From positions 2,975,501 to 3,039,500 of the forward strand of contig NC_064035.1 of the NCBI RefSeq assembly GCF_932526225.1: 64,000 bases of DNA, read 5' to 3'. This stretch comes from Nematostella vectensis. Its lineage: Eukaryota > Cnidaria > Anthozoa > Actiniaria > Edwardsiidae. Each line of letters starts with the position of its first letter. The stretch's first letter is position 1. Below are positions 1 to 11,133 of the stretch, one piece after another. The notes under the pieces are model-generated. The model did no database searches and had not been told where the DNA came from. It saw only the letters and a list, made by a program, of their open reading frames with translations. Made by a program: the position numbers and the translations under genes.

Positions 1-1180
1 TCTCCAAGGATGCCTTTCAAACTGTTCTCGACGACAAATCCGGCTACGATCACCTCTTCCCAACCGAGGCCAGTCGCCGCTTCTTTGGCATCCAGTGGGG
101 CGGGTGATACTTTGTATACAATACAATCCGTTTGGTTTGAACTCACCATATGTGTACCACACCACGATACTTTTGGCATCTAATTACTTCAGATCACTCG
201 GGATCCCGTGTCTACTGTACATCGATGACAGACACAATGGCAAATTTAGAATCCGCCTTGATCGGGAGCGTACGCGAGCCTGGGTACTAACCAACAACGA
301 GAATTGGCGGTGGCTCAGTCGGCGATTTTCCAAGTGGCTTTCCACTTGCTACGGCTTGGATATTTCTTGGGACTATCGAAGTCCTTCTTGACGCCCAGAA
401 AGAGAGGAAATAGCCACTGGTTATTCCTTGAATGATGGGATGAACCACTGCCATGGCGTGATGAGAGGCAGGTGCAACTGGCGTCGGCACCTCTCTCTCT
501 GGTTGGGGTGGAGTCGTCTTATTACTTACCCCTCTCCTGGAGACGTCCGACTACTGGACAGCGGAGTGGAGGAAATGCCCCTCGACATTGCAACCTAGGA
601 AGCTAGAGCGGTCAATCATGTTTTGCGCGCATTTAGCAGTCATTTGAGAAACGCACGTGTTGGCATGTTGGTGGATAACCAAGCGGTCGTCTATGCTTGG
701 AGTAAGCAAGGGAGTCGTAGCCACGCCCTCAACGTGGCTCTTAAAGAACTGTTCTTCTCGACAATCGAATTAAATGTACAGCTCCGCTATGTTCCGACTC
801 TCATCAATCCAGCTGACACCCCATCGCGTAGATTGTCAGCAGGGGATCGCAAACTAGCGTCTAGAGTGTGGAAGCTGGTACAACAAGAGACATCGACCTA
901 CACTCCTGCTAGATTCTAACACCATGACGGAAAATGCGGGGAAACCATCCCGCACTTTACACCATACACGTTCCGGGTTCACTCGGAGTAAACTTGTTTG
1001 CGTAGGACATGACTTGGTCCTCGAAGAGATGAAGCGCCCTTACGTTTTTCCTCCGAGTACACGTTGATAGGCCCAGTGCTGAAGTTCCTGAAAGGCAACA
1101 CACAATCATGCACGGATATATTCATCGACAACTATCCAAGGGAATTTTTGGTGGCCCCTGATTCAACGGTTTTGCCGAAG
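1..1180 (+). mobile_element. Decayed DIRS-like retrotransposon pol fragment (RT, RNase H, tail)
   Basis: The forward strand carries pieces of one retrotransposon polyprotein, broken by stops and frame changes. From base 3 a reverse transcriptase segment reads SKDAFQTVLDDKSGYDHLF and later FFGIQWGG before a stop near 106. A second frame (about 123-235) carries the active-site block IPCLLYIDDRHNGKF; YIDD is the RT catalytic box. At 623-919 an RNase H-like segment reads VDNQAVVYAWSKQGSRSH and ends with NPADTPSRRLS. From about 1030 a tail containing VLKFLKG and DNYPREF follows in yet other frames. The order and the NPAD-PSR motif fit DIRS-type elements. I see no tyrosine recombinase, and the 5' end is cut by the window edge. 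It cannot be active. Assignment to DIRS is from motif memory; RT/RNase H is sure. Confidence 0.75.
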
Positions 1181-1487
1181 GAAATGCAAAGTGGCAGAGA
1201 GTGATGCTTCAGCTTTACTTTACCCTTCAAAGACAGGCTGGACAGAGGGGCATGCGGTCGAGGGTGACGTCTGGGCTTTTCTCGTAGAATTGTACTGTAT
1301 CTGGCTAGCCAGATCAACATCGAAGGAATATCGAAGAACATGCCTCCCAGCGAACAAGCAAATGCCACCAATTCAACCCTGCTCGAGCCTTTGGAAGAGT
1401 ACAAGTTACCCATTCCTCTTGAGCGAGTATCACTGGAGTTCCACTCTCCCCTGTTTCTGACAGTGTCTGACGTGTGACGTCTGACGT

Positions 1488-2020
1488 GTGCAGAAGGCGT
1501 TAGAAAGACTGAACCCAAGAAAGGCCTGCGGTCCGGATAGAATACCCAACTGGCTGCTTAAGGAATACTCTGATCTTGTGTCGTATCCCATCACCGATAT
1601 CCTGAATACCTCTTATGCAGAGCAGCGCCTTCCCTCCATTTGGAAGATGGCCGACGTAACTCCTCTACCCAAAAAGAAACAAGTAGTTGACCTCCAGAAA
1701 GAACTAAGGCCAATATCACTGACGCCTGTAGTTTCTAAAGTATCTGAGGGTATGGTGCTATCCCACAATCATCAAATACGATGGCGCTGATCAACATGTT
1801 ACATCACTGGTCGACAAGTACTGATGGTAATGGAGCCGCTGTGAGAACTCTATTATTGGACTATCGTAAAGCTTTTGATCTTATAGATCATAGTATACTT
1901 GATACAAAGTTACGTAGCCAGTGCAATCTTCCAGCTAGTATTGTTAATTGGATAATAGATTTCCTATCTAACAGATCTCAGCGTACTAAATTTGCATACT
2001 TCTTTCTCGGAACTTCTTAG
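1488..2020 (+). mobile_element. Non-LTR retrotransposon (LINE) reverse transcriptase fragment
   Basis: Two open segments, 1488-1790 and 1781-2020, lie in different frames and together make the N-terminal half of a LINE reverse transcriptase. The first has LNPRKACGPDRIPNWLLKE, WKMADVTPLPKKK and ELRPISLTPVVSKVSE, which are RT motifs 0 to 2. The second has LLLDYRKAFDLIDHSIL, the motif A block with the first catalytic aspartate, then WIIDFLSNRSQRTK. The motif C (YxDD) half, endonuclease and 3' end are missing. The style is CR1/L2-like. It starts just after the DIRS-like fragment, so one element probably inserted into or beside the other. It is a dead, 5'- and 3'-truncated copy with at least one frameshift. 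Confidence 0.8.
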
Positions 2021-2498
2021 AAGTGATATATTGTGCGGGCATGGTGGGGCAGTTGGTGTCGGCTTGGTGTTGGATTCTGCTGGTACTTTTCCAGTCTTGC
2101 TTGATCGATCATGGTAAGTTTAGTTCTTATGTGCTGCACTAAACCATTTTGACAAACAAAACAGGGTAGTTTTGTAGAGGGCCTCGAATATTACTCGATT
2201 GGGGTAGAAGGCTACTTAAGCGTAAATCGTCTGAGAATCTGAAAAAAAACTAGTATTCGCTTCCAAATTCTTAAAGAAACAAAGATCATCTGACCAAGAT
2301 TATTACATCATTAAAAAAATATATATCATTTTTTTATCAGCAAGAATTTCGATTCCTTTTTAGCCATGAAACAGTTTCCAGAGCCATCTCCTAACCTCGA
2401 AATCACAGCGATTGTCTCGTGCTATTATTTTCAACCCAGGAACAAATGATTAGATTCAAGCCGGCCTATTATCCTATTATAAAATCACATTATTATAT
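2021..2498. other. Non-coding gap between LINE fragment and GPCR exon
   Basis: AT-rich sequence with no recognisable gene, repeat array or RNA. It may hold decayed retrotransposon 3' sequence or upstream intron of the GPCR exon that follows. Confidence 0.5.
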
Positions 2499-3200
2499 TT
2501 GACTAGGGTATGTGCTGCAATTTGTATTATTTGTGAAAATCATCGCCCATATGATAGAGGCTATTTCTGTTTCAGGTCTGATAGGAAATCTGGTGCGCTA
2601 ATAAAAAAAGAAGAGCTGGTACTATTCATACTCTTCGTCGTCATAGCAGCCTTCGGTCTCCTTGGTAACCTCCTCGTCTGTTTAAATATCACCAAGAACC
2701 GCCCCGTGCGCCGTCCAATAAACTGGCTGTTCCTTAACCTGGCTATATCGGACATTACCATCCTCGTTTTCCTAGCGGTGATGTATATCATCGTGCGTGT
2801 GGTGAGCCACCCTCGCGGTCCGACCTGTGACGCCTTGTGCAAGTTCCTGACGGCTGGTAATATCGCTTGGGTGGGCGTTGTCTCCTCCACGTGCTCCTTG
2901 GTGTGTATTGCGTTAGAAAGATTCCACATGGTCTTCAAACCGACGCGTCACAAATCTCTTTTTCGCGTTGTGAGCGCCAAGAGAGGCATTGCCTTGTCGT
3001 GGGTCTTTGGCGTTCTGATAAACATCCCGCTATTCGTGGTAGAGCGATTCGACGCCAAGATCTTGTTTTGCTCCGAAGCTTGGCCGAGCTCGATAGCGTC
3101 TAGGTATTACACTGTAACATGGCTCGCTGTAGTAATTATTATTCCTGGGATTCTTATGTTCTTCTTGTATTGGCGCATCATACGCTTCGTGGCTCAATAA
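2499..3200 (+). CDS. Rhodopsin-family GPCR, TM1-TM5 only (truncated or pseudogene)
   Basis: The frame encodes the first five transmembrane helices of a class A G-protein-coupled receptor. TM1 is LVLFILFVVIAAFGLLGN with the conserved GN. TM2 has NLAISD with the conserved Asp. The helix-3 Cys lies in CDALCKF, and TM3 ends LERFH in place of DRY. TM4 has the conserved Trp in LSWVFGVLINIP. An ECL2 Cys (LFCSEAW) precedes TM5 with its proline (VIIIPGILMFFLYW). A stop follows at 3198-3200, right after the start of ICL3, so TM6 and TM7 are absent. The frame opens at 2499, but a good acceptor (ttctgtttcag) ends at 2575, so the real exon probably begins at 2576 with an upstream start exon unseen. It may be a pseudogene, or the last helices may be spliced in from elsewhere. 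Ligand class is not recognisable; the style is peptide-receptor-like. Confidence 0.8.
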   Translation: MTRVCAAICIICENHRPYDRGYFCFRSDRKSGALIKKEELVLFILFVVIAAFGLLGNLLVCLNITKNRPVRRPINWLFLNLAISDITILVFLAVMYIIVRVVSHPRGPTCDALCKFLTAGNIAWVGVVSSTCSLVCIALERFHMVFKPTRHKSLFRVVSAKRGIALSWVFGVLINIPLFVVERFDAKILFCSEAWPSSIASRYYTVTWLAVVIIIPGILMFFLYWRIIRFVAQ

Positions 3201-3767
3201 GGCGCAACAATCAGCATCAGACTAAATCACGCAACAAGATCACAAAGATCGTAGTGGCCATCAATAGAGAGCTTAAGCAAGTCAACACGAACGGCATCAA
3301 AAACGGCGCGCGCGCTCACGAATTGCTGAAAAACGGCGTTGACGTCCGTGACAGGAAATCTAGAACGGCATTTTCCCTATTTTTACGTTCTACGCGCGCG
3401 GTCCCGGAAGACACCTGGAAGGGGCGTTCGCACTCTAAAAATCGAAAAGTCACATCAGGTTTATGGAGGGAAAATTCGTTTGCCTCCCATACAAAAACAC
3501 AAATTGAGCTGCATGTTAAAGTACGGTAGCGGTGTGACGCATCACTGTGCACAGATGCTACGCCATGACGGTCTTCACTCATCGTAAATCGTAAAAGTTG
3601 CAGGTTGAACCCGAATGTGAATAACTGCCTCGGTCGCCGACGGTACACCCAATCAGAATTGTCTGGCGCGTTGCGGTCTTTCGCTTTTGAAGCAATGCCA
3701 GATGTTAGACTCTTCTAATTTTTGCGCACCCCTCCCCCAGGCAAAACCTGGCTGCTCGCCCGCAACA
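3201..3767. other. Sequence downstream of the truncated GPCR
   Basis: A second frame, shifted relative to the receptor, stays open from 3119 to 3529. Just after the receptor stop it reads basic, ICL3-like residues (SRNKITKIVVAINRELK), but no hydrophobic TM6 or TM7 follows. This fits a frameshifted ICL3 followed by decay. Nothing else recognised. Confidence 0.4.
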
Positions 3768-3880
3768 TGCTCAACTCACTCAAGCACAACTCACGCTCAA
3801 CTCACGCTCACCTCACGCTCAACTCACGCTCAACTCACGCTCAACTCACACTCAACTCACGCTCGACTCACGCTCAACTA
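3768..3880. repeat. 11-bp tandem repeat (ctcaactcacg)
   Basis: About ten copies of an 11-base unit, ctcaactcacg, with single-base variants such as ctcacctcacg and ctcgactcacg. Short open frames here are products of the repeat. The stretch 3881-4305 after it shows nothing recognisable. Confidence 0.9.
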
Positions 3881-4305
3881 GCCCTCTACCAGATGTCCTG
3901 TCTTTCAATTTTATCACTGTCAATACAAATCATGCCACTCACTGGTAGCATCTTTTAATTTGACATGATTCTTTTGGTTGGCGTTGAAAAACATTAAAAC
4001 AACACAGGCTGTTTTTTTGTTATTTTTTACTGCTCTTAGATATAACATAGAATATAACATTTACAGAATCGAAAAAAGTTTTAAAAGACGTTTTAATAGT
4101 TGTCCATGTTCTATAACTGCTATAACGAGGTCCTTTGTGATGTGCGTGTCTGTGTTTACATGATTTGTTACTAAATATTGAACTAATTTGTTGGGCGAAG
4201 GCCAGCCCCGGCTACCTTCACTTCTATCGTAATTTCAGGTTTTAATGAATCCACCACGTGCTGCACGTGAGTACAGTCTAGCACCCCTAGCGTTAATGAG
4301 GGTGA

Positions 4306-4311
4306 TTTATT
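4306..4311 (-). terminator. Polyadenylation signal AATAAA
   Basis: Minus-strand AATAAA about 76 bases past the stop codon of the PAN/fibrinogen-like gene, at the expected distance for its 3' end. Confidence 0.55.
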
Positions 4312-4386
4312 GTTTGCGAATAACGAACCAACCGCCAAGTAAAAACCCATAGCGATAGAGCATTGTGTTTACGCTAGTCACCCTTT

Positions 4387-6215
4387 TCACAAATAGCTCC
4401 CGAACCACATATTGGTGGAAGAGTCCTGCCCATTGGTACACCGGAACTTCGTGTTCGAAAACATGTAATAGCCAAAGTTGTCTTCTGAGAAGACAGCCCC
4501 AGCAATCGGCGTCCATTCGTTATTACACCCCGGAGTTGAACTCTCGGTACAAAGCTCAAAAATGCCATCAACTTGATATAGAGGCACCATGATGTGTTTG
4601 CGGGTAACCCCTCGAATATTCACGAACTCGATCAATCTACATGCAGAAGGGTCTAAGTAAGGGCCATAAACATGGACGGGGTCAGCGAACGAGAAGTTCC
4701 CGCGCAGATAATCCGTGTAGTCCACGCCGGCGTGAGGAAAGCTGCACGTGACTCGCCAGTGCGTGGATACGTTCTGGAGGGCTTCCATGCGGGGAAGGGA
4801 GAGTCGGTACTGGCTCCAGTTCGGGTTGTCCTGGTTCTTAGGGGCGTTGACGTAAAGGGCTGTATATAAGAACTGAGGGGTGGAATATGACTTGACTAGT
4901 GTCCATACTGAGCCCGGTTCAGACGTGAAGTCACACGTGACTCTGTAGGCGTCGCCGGCGTCGTCCAGGATGTAGAACTTGGGCAGGTGCGTGAGCCCTA
5001 CACGCGCGTAATCCACGCACGAGCGCGGGTCCTGCGAAGTATGTCAAAACGTGTGTGATTTCATTTTACTGTTTTATTACCTTGTTCCTTCAAATGAACA
5101 CAATAGGCAAACGGAAACCATATCCCACATATAATATGGAAAACATTTATACATTATCAACATTCAGTCTAGATAGCAAATTGCATTTTGGAAAAGGCTA
5201 CCTGTGTAGATGGACCTTAGGGAGCAAATTAGTATGCGGCAAGTTCTGAAGACTTCTGTTCTGAAGATCCAATCGATGCGACGTGATGCAGGCGCTTAGT
5301 TTGGTTAGTGTCCGGGTTGTATACATTGCGATGCTTTATGTTATGATGCTATATTTATTTCTCATATGAAATCAGTTCTCAATTTTTGACTAGATGTGAA
5401 ATGCTATATTCGCTGTATGCTCCGAGTTAGAAAATATACGAGCAAAACATCGGCAGATCACTCTAGTTCCAGAGAAAAACGTGTTATTTCCCCTTTCAAG
5501 CAGTATCATCATTATTGACAATTTGACAAAACAAGAGAGCAAAATCACAGAAAGCCAAGATTAAAATAAACATCAAATAATTAGCAACGAGTGTAAATAA
5601 AGCCACCACACTTACGCCTTGTTTAATAGTGTTTTTTTTTTCAATATTAAGCTTGAAAAGACGAAGAAAAAAGAAAAAAATCGCATGTTGGCTAAATAAA
5701 CTGTTGTTCATGTTTCTGTTTTTCTTTTCTTTAGGGTGAGCTTCCTGTTTAGTGAAATTCCATAAAAAAAAAATTATTGTGACAAATATGCCCCCAATCT
5801 CGATTTGTTTTATTAAGGGTATTCAAATTTCAATTCTAAAACTTAAAAAAAGCAAATTATGATTCATGGAAAGGCAATAACTTACGCTTTTTGCAAGTGG
5901 GACTGCCACAAACAATGATCCTGGCTTCGACTTGACCTTCGTACTGAGATCCTTCCTCGACAGAAACACGTCAAAGATCTCGCACAGGCCAAGGGCTTGG
6001 TCGTCGTCTTTTGCGCGATAGTTGTAGTAGAGGCAGAAGTCTTGTCTGCGGCACCGCGCACTGCACGCAATCAGCCCGGCGACGATCAAGGACAGGGAGG
6101 GTGGTAGATCCAGCGCCTTGTCCTCTTCCGTCACACCCGACATTGTGACGAACTCAGGCGCAACCGTGTGCACGAAAAGAACGAGAAAAACGACGAGATA
6201 CGCGAGGTCTGCCAT
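4387..6215 (-). CDS. Secreted PAN/fibrinogen-like domain protein, two exons
   Basis: Two minus-strand exons join in phase 0 to give 324 aa. Exon 1 (6215-5886) starts MADLAYLVVFLVLFVHTVAP, a clear signal peptide. A PAN/apple-like cysteine stretch follows: CSARCRRQDFCLYYNYRAK, then LGLCEIFD. Exon 1 ends at a GTAAGT donor. Exon 2 (5031-4387) follows the acceptor tacttcgcag and opens DPRSC, then FYILDDAGDAYRVTCDF and SVWTLVKSY. That is the pattern of fibrinogen C-terminal-like modules (Cys, residue block, CDF, then WTLV). The rest is cysteine-bearing and ends NMWFGSYL. The protein should be secreted and could bind glycans or other extracellular ligands, by analogy with fibrinogen-related lectins in cnidarians. 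The intron (5032-5885) shows no gene. Domain naming is by motif only; the C-terminal part is divergent from canonical fibrinogen domains. Confidence 0.8.
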
Positions 6216-7827
6216 GGTGTGTGATATGTCAGCTTGTCTAACAGGGAGCTAACGTACTGATGAGATATAGCATAGATTTCAATAGGCTGGAAAGACTATT
6301 GTTCATCAATAATTTATACAAATCAACACAATCTTTTTATTCACTCTATTAAGAATCGAAATGTATTAACTTTTTGTAAGAAAAATATCTAAAGATTTGG
6401 ATTTTTGTTTTCAAGGGAACTTGGCTCGAACTTGGTCATTCTCGGATTCCAGGATTTTTCTATCTTGCCGTTTTTCAGGTGAGAGAAAGCCCATGGAACT
6501 TGGGATATTGGTCGTATTAGATAAAAATATTCCAAACATATAGTTTATTAGTCTTATTAAAGACCTGGGAGGTATGGGTAGCTAATTATGTTGATGTTAT
6601 AGAAGTCTAAATATTTATGCCCGAAGGACTGCTATTAGCAATTAATAATTTATTCAGGCTTCAAAATCTAAAGCGTTTCTTTACGTTTGTTTAACCACTT
6701 GAGCTTGGGATATAGAGATAATGGATAAGAATTCCAAACACACAATTCATTGAGTCTTATATTAATGAACCGAGGGATTACGTATAATGATCTGATCATC
6801 ATGTGTGATAGATGTCTATAGTCTAGATTATCATCAATAATTTATACGAAACCTGAAACTATTTTTATTATAAAGCCTCCTTATGTAAGAACGTATTACA
6901 AGGGAACTTAGTATATGTAAATTCTTAGTTCTTTTTAAAAAGACCTAAAGAAAAGGTTAATATTTATTGGGAGAGGAGGGCTGCTTAGTCGAATTTTTCC
7001 CGGTTCAAAAATTTCGACCCTCTCTCCATTTAAAGCCCGAAAATGGCGACCCTCCCCCAAAAAGGCGACCAAAAGTTAAGGCCCTCCCCCAGAACAAAAA
7101 AGAAAATTAATCCATCGACTTCGTCCATGTAAACTGTCGTATTGGTTATTTTATTGTGTGTGTATGTGTTATTTTACTATGTGTGTGTATGTGGAGGCGG
7201 CTGGAGCCGGCCTTAAAACATCATCAAGTCAGGAGCAGTGTTGTATTTCAAGCCCATTTTCCAGGGTTGTAAATAGTAGTGTATATAGGGGTTCCGGGGC
7301 AACAGACTTCGCCATTGGTTCAAACCATTTATTGTAGTTATAACTAGAGTTTGATATTAAAAGAGTTTCAAAATCTGAAATAATCACATGTATATTATCA
7401 AATGGATTCAGTGTTACAACAACTTGAGATGTAAGTAAAAAATTTATATTGTTTAAAAGAGATTTACCCGCTTGCTCCTGTAATCTTGTTCGATGCAGTA
7501 GTAGTTTCAAATGTTCTGGGTTCACGTTTATGACGGCAAAAATTAATAATTTATCAAAAATCATCGTTTAGATTAATACAGGCATATAATACCCCGTGAA
7601 ATGTTTGCCATTCTCAGACATTCGAATTGCTCCTGCCCACCAGAATTGTTATTTGCATATCTTTTCATACAACCAATCTGAAAAGCCTTTAAAGAAGGCC
7701 GATCACGCCGCCATTTTTGCTCTCGCTCAATGCCGAGACTTCATTCGTAGATCGTTATTTTGAGGTTTCCTTGTTCTTTTTTCAATAAAAAACAATAACC
7801 AAGGAGTGGTCGATCAACATTCTTTAA
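6216..7827. other. Intergenic region, no supported gene
   Basis: AT-rich sequence upstream of the PAN/fibrinogen-like gene; its promoter is presumably near 6220-6300 but no clear element is seen. At 6995-7100 there are C-rich phrases repeated imperfectly (gaccctcc, ccctccccca). A GT-rich stretch lies at 7155-7195. A 111-codon minus frame at 7229-7564 has no recognisable domain and no splice context, and is left uncalled. Confidence 0.5.
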
Positions 7828-8060
7828 GGCCTGGCTAAACTAGACGCAATTTTGCGGTATGTCGCCTACATGTCTCCTAGTTTAGCCACCAAGCGAGACA
7901 TTGTTAGTAGCGTGCGACAAATCTTGTAGCAGCGACAAAGAAAACGTTTCTCGTAGAATTGAGACACATTTCCGTCTTGCGCTTTACAATATTTGTCGGG
8001 CACTACATCTTTTTGGCGGTAGCTAAACTAGGAAACATTTAGGAGAGATTTCGCCTAGTT
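7828..8060. mobile_element. Possible MITE with ctagtttagc inverted motifs
   Basis: The segment opens ggcctggctaaactag and contains ctcctagtttagccacc, then gtagctaaactagg and cgcctagttctcg. The same core occurs in alternating orientation at both ends, as in a degenerate foldback element. No target duplication was found and the exact ends are uncertain. Confidence 0.35.
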
Positions 8061-9196
8061 CTCGTTATATATAGATTATTGCAATCGTACATCATTGGTT
8101 CAACAACAGTACTTTTGGTAAAATATTATAATTTTTATTGATTCAACCAAAACCTTATAGCAACAAAAAAATTACAGCAGATGGGTTCTTTTCATCTTTT
8201 CCATCACCGTAAATATACAGCAACTTTTATTTTTAAGTCCAGAAGGATATGGATATATCGTTTTATGGACCAGCATTAAACCGTCTTTGATGTGAGTGAA
8301 GTTGTGATAGCTTGTGAGAGTCCACACCGAGCCATGGCTTCAAGTCATAACATGCCTAAACCTGCTAGACATTGCAGTGTGCACAAGTACCCTTATCATA
8401 ACAACACCTTCACAAAAACAACATATGACTTTTCGTGGAATCACAGCTAAAATTGAAATGATTACCTAGTCAAACATAGTTATACTAAACTGAAACAATA
8501 CACTAAAAAGTCAGCAGATATTAAGCTTATTTCAAATTAGAATTTGTTGAAGACAATAGTTAAATAGAAGTGGGAAACTAAGAGAAGACACTACAAAAAA
8601 ACTACTAAAAAACATAATTAAAACACAATATACCCTCATAGTACATTGAGCTTTCACTTATGAAAGTCTCTCCCAAAGTGCACATGTTGAACAATTTGCT
8701 TCTTGCTCAGTCTTAAAAATTTAATCTTTCTGTGATTTGTTTATAATATTCTTTGTTGCAAAATCATGACAATTTAGCAGAAAGTGAGCAGTACAATTGT
8801 GATGATTTACTTTTTTGGAAAGAATCAAATAGTTAAACCAAATGAATAATCATAATGGACATCAGATTGACCACCTTGGAACAGCTAGTGTCCCACACTT
8901 TGCATACACATACATGGCTTTGCTAAGAGGAGTACAACATCATTTGGTAGCATTAGGTATCATAATGGAAAATGGATAGTATTCTATGATGCACACACCC
9001 TGCTCCCCCCTAGGTATCACCAGCTATGCTTTGCTATACAAGTTACATTACCACAGGCCAATCCAAATAATGCAATGGTTCTCATACATTTTACCTCTTT
9101 TGCCAGAATATACAATCATAGGTTAATCTGGTTATGCTCAATCTAATCAAACATCACATCATATAATAAAGCCCGGTAGAAAAATTCCACCTGATT
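8061..9196. other. Region 3' of the ORMDL gene
   Basis: Low-complexity AT-rich sequence downstream of the ORMDL stop codon. It should include the ORMDL 3' UTR. A minus-strand AATAAA lies near 8135-8140, about 1 kb past the stop, but is not clearly the one used. No other gene is seen. Confidence 0.4.
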
Positions 9197-11133
9197 TTAA
9201 TACTTGTTGAGACCAAATAATCTGACTTTGTACATCTGAGGAAACTTTGGCACCAGAGAAAGCAGAAGAAGGGAGACCGCATTGATGATGAAGTGAATCC
9301 CATCATACTTTGTGTAGAAACTTGTGATCATAAACCTATAAGGCAACAGGATCAAAGAGGACAGTTTAATGGAACTCTGGTTTTGTGACCATTCTCTATG
9401 GAATAATTTCTAGGGCTATTTCTTGACTAGGGCCAAAATCAAAGGAAAGAGTCTTGGCCCATTTGTTAAGAAAGGCAGCTTGCTGTTAACAATAAAAACA
9501 GGGCCTGGTATTAACTTAGGCTCTCGTACACATTTCTGAGTGTTTTACGACATTTATATTTGTTTTTGATAATGACGACTGCAAGAATTCAGATTCAAAG
9601 TTTGTTCAGTGCAGGCTGATTACAGCGCAGCCTGACCAATCAAAAACATTTGCCATACAGACATAGTGCTTTTAATAGTGTACAGTAGATAACAATAACA
9701 CCCTTTTTAATTATAATAATAACAACAGCAACAGCAATAGCAACATTAATAACATCAATAACAATAACAATGACAATGACAATGATAATGATAATAATAA
9801 CCTACTATTGAAGTAAGTATCAAAATAAATGAAAAACTCACAAGAATATTGGGATAAGAGTAAAGAATTTCCTTGTCTGTGTAAATTGTACTCCTTGATT
9901 AATCTGTTCCCAGTGTGTGAGTCGTCTTGCCTTGCCTTGATCCGACGTTTCAAAAGGAGTGCCTTTCACATAGTGTAGCAGCAGGAACATACACTGGAGG
10001 AGTGTAGAAAATGTGATATCATTAGACCCACTGAAAGGATGAGCAAATGTTACATTTGGGTTGAATATTTAAACCCATCAAAGACAGTGAAACCTAATGT
10101 GAACCCTTACCAAAATATGGGCTGTAAAACTCAATAAAGGAGGGAGAAGGTATACGTGTTTGGCCTGTTATTGTAAATTCAGCTAAAAAAGATAAGGAAA
10201 TCCATGGCATTTTTTAAATAAAATTTTGTTTAATAAGTTCAATTTAGTTTTCTTGTCTAGGTAGTTCCATTAATTTAGTGTTTTGTGATGCAAACAATTT
10301 TGAGAATCTTCTCTTAAACCTCAGCTACATTGACAGCAGGTATTATTTGTGAAGTAGCCCAACAGCTGTATATTGCTGACCTACCAGCTGTGGTGAAACA
10401 ATTCAACCTGCCCTAAGCCTGTGTGATCAGTTTGTCAGAGTGCTTTGAGTAATATGCTAATCAAGATAACAAAAGGAAATCTGTACAATAAAATAAGCAA
10501 TCATCAAGGAATATATAATCGTAAGAATGAGGCTAGAGCCAAATCAATAAAAATATATTTCCCTATTATACTTAATTTTCTTGGATACACTTAAAAATAC
10601 ATACATGATGGATATAAACTTTATTACTTGTTACAAACACAGGGAATAAACATGATGCAGTTAAGATCTTCAACACCGATCATAACCATCTGTAGTCTGC
10701 ACGTACTGTGATTACATAGCACGTCGTTAATCCTACAGGACTTGCAATTTTGAGTCTCTACATTAACATAAAGAGAACAGACATTTTGCTTGAATGGTTT
10801 GCAAAATTCAGGGGGCTGAAACGGGGAGACAAGATCACTCAAACGTTCTTAACCTTCTATGATAATGTTTCCTCTTCATAAGGAACATCCAAATCAAACA
10901 TCGCAATAGATTTGTTGAACTGTTGAATGAAGATGGCGAAGTTCCAGCCGTTTACTTACCAAATTATGCATCGTATTTGTCAGAGTCCAGGCGGTGGAAG
11001 TAGCGAAAAACGGCACACTAAGAATAACTAGATGGCCAAGTATAATCATGATGATGTACGTTAGCCATGTCCCTTTGCTATCCAGCCAGGATTCGTTAGG
11101 GTTGTCGATACTGTGAGCTGTGCCGACCTGCAT
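9197..11133 (-). CDS. ORMDL: ORMDL family sphingolipid biosynthesis regulator
   Basis: Three minus-strand exons give 154 aa, against 153 in human ORMDL3. Exon 1 (11133-10960) begins [20 protein letters not shown] and runs through the first hydrophobic segment to [10 protein letters not shown]. Exon 2 (9993-9842) encodes [20 protein letters not shown] and [19 protein letters not shown]. Exon 3 (9335-9197) encodes [19 protein letters not shown] and ends [10 protein letters not shown]. Introns join in phases 0 and 2 with GTAAGT and GTGAGT donors. ORMDL proteins are ER membrane proteins that bind serine palmitoyltransferase and restrain ceramide synthesis when sphingolipid is plentiful. The start was set at 11133 because family members begin M-x-VGTAHS; an in-frame ATG at 11163 would add ten acidic residues. 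Intron 1 contains an extra exon-like frame (10624-10815). Animal copy number cannot be judged from here. Confidence 0.96.
9711..9800. repeat. AAC/AAT-rich microsatellite in ORMDL intron 2
   Basis: Imperfect trinucleotide and hexanucleotide run (aataac, aacagc, acaatg). It ends about 40 bases before the exon 2 donor. Confidence 0.8.
10624..10815 (-). CDS. Putative Cys-rich terminal exon inside ORMDL intron 1
   Basis: A minus-strand frame begins right after a strong acceptor (tctccccgtttcag, AG at 10817-10816). It runs 63 codons to a TAA that overlaps an AATAAA signal (10625-10620). It encodes [19 protein letters not shown], then eight further residues including CKSC, LCNHSTC and a CVCNK end. 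Nine cysteines in 63 residues suggest an extracellular, disulfide-bonded piece. It starts in phase 0, the same phase as the ORMDL exon 1 donor, so it could be an alternative 3' exon or the last exon of a nested gene. No family is recognised. RNA evidence is absent, so this is a candidate only. Confidence 0.35.
   Translation of the reverse strand, partial: PPEFCKPFKQNVCSLYVNVETQNCKSCRINDVLCNHSTCRLQMVMIGVEDLNCIMFIPCVCNK

Noticed and set aside
7229..7564. 111-codon minus-strand frame
   Set aside because: AT-rich hydrophobic composition, no known motif, no splice or promoter context; probably chance or a decayed repeat.
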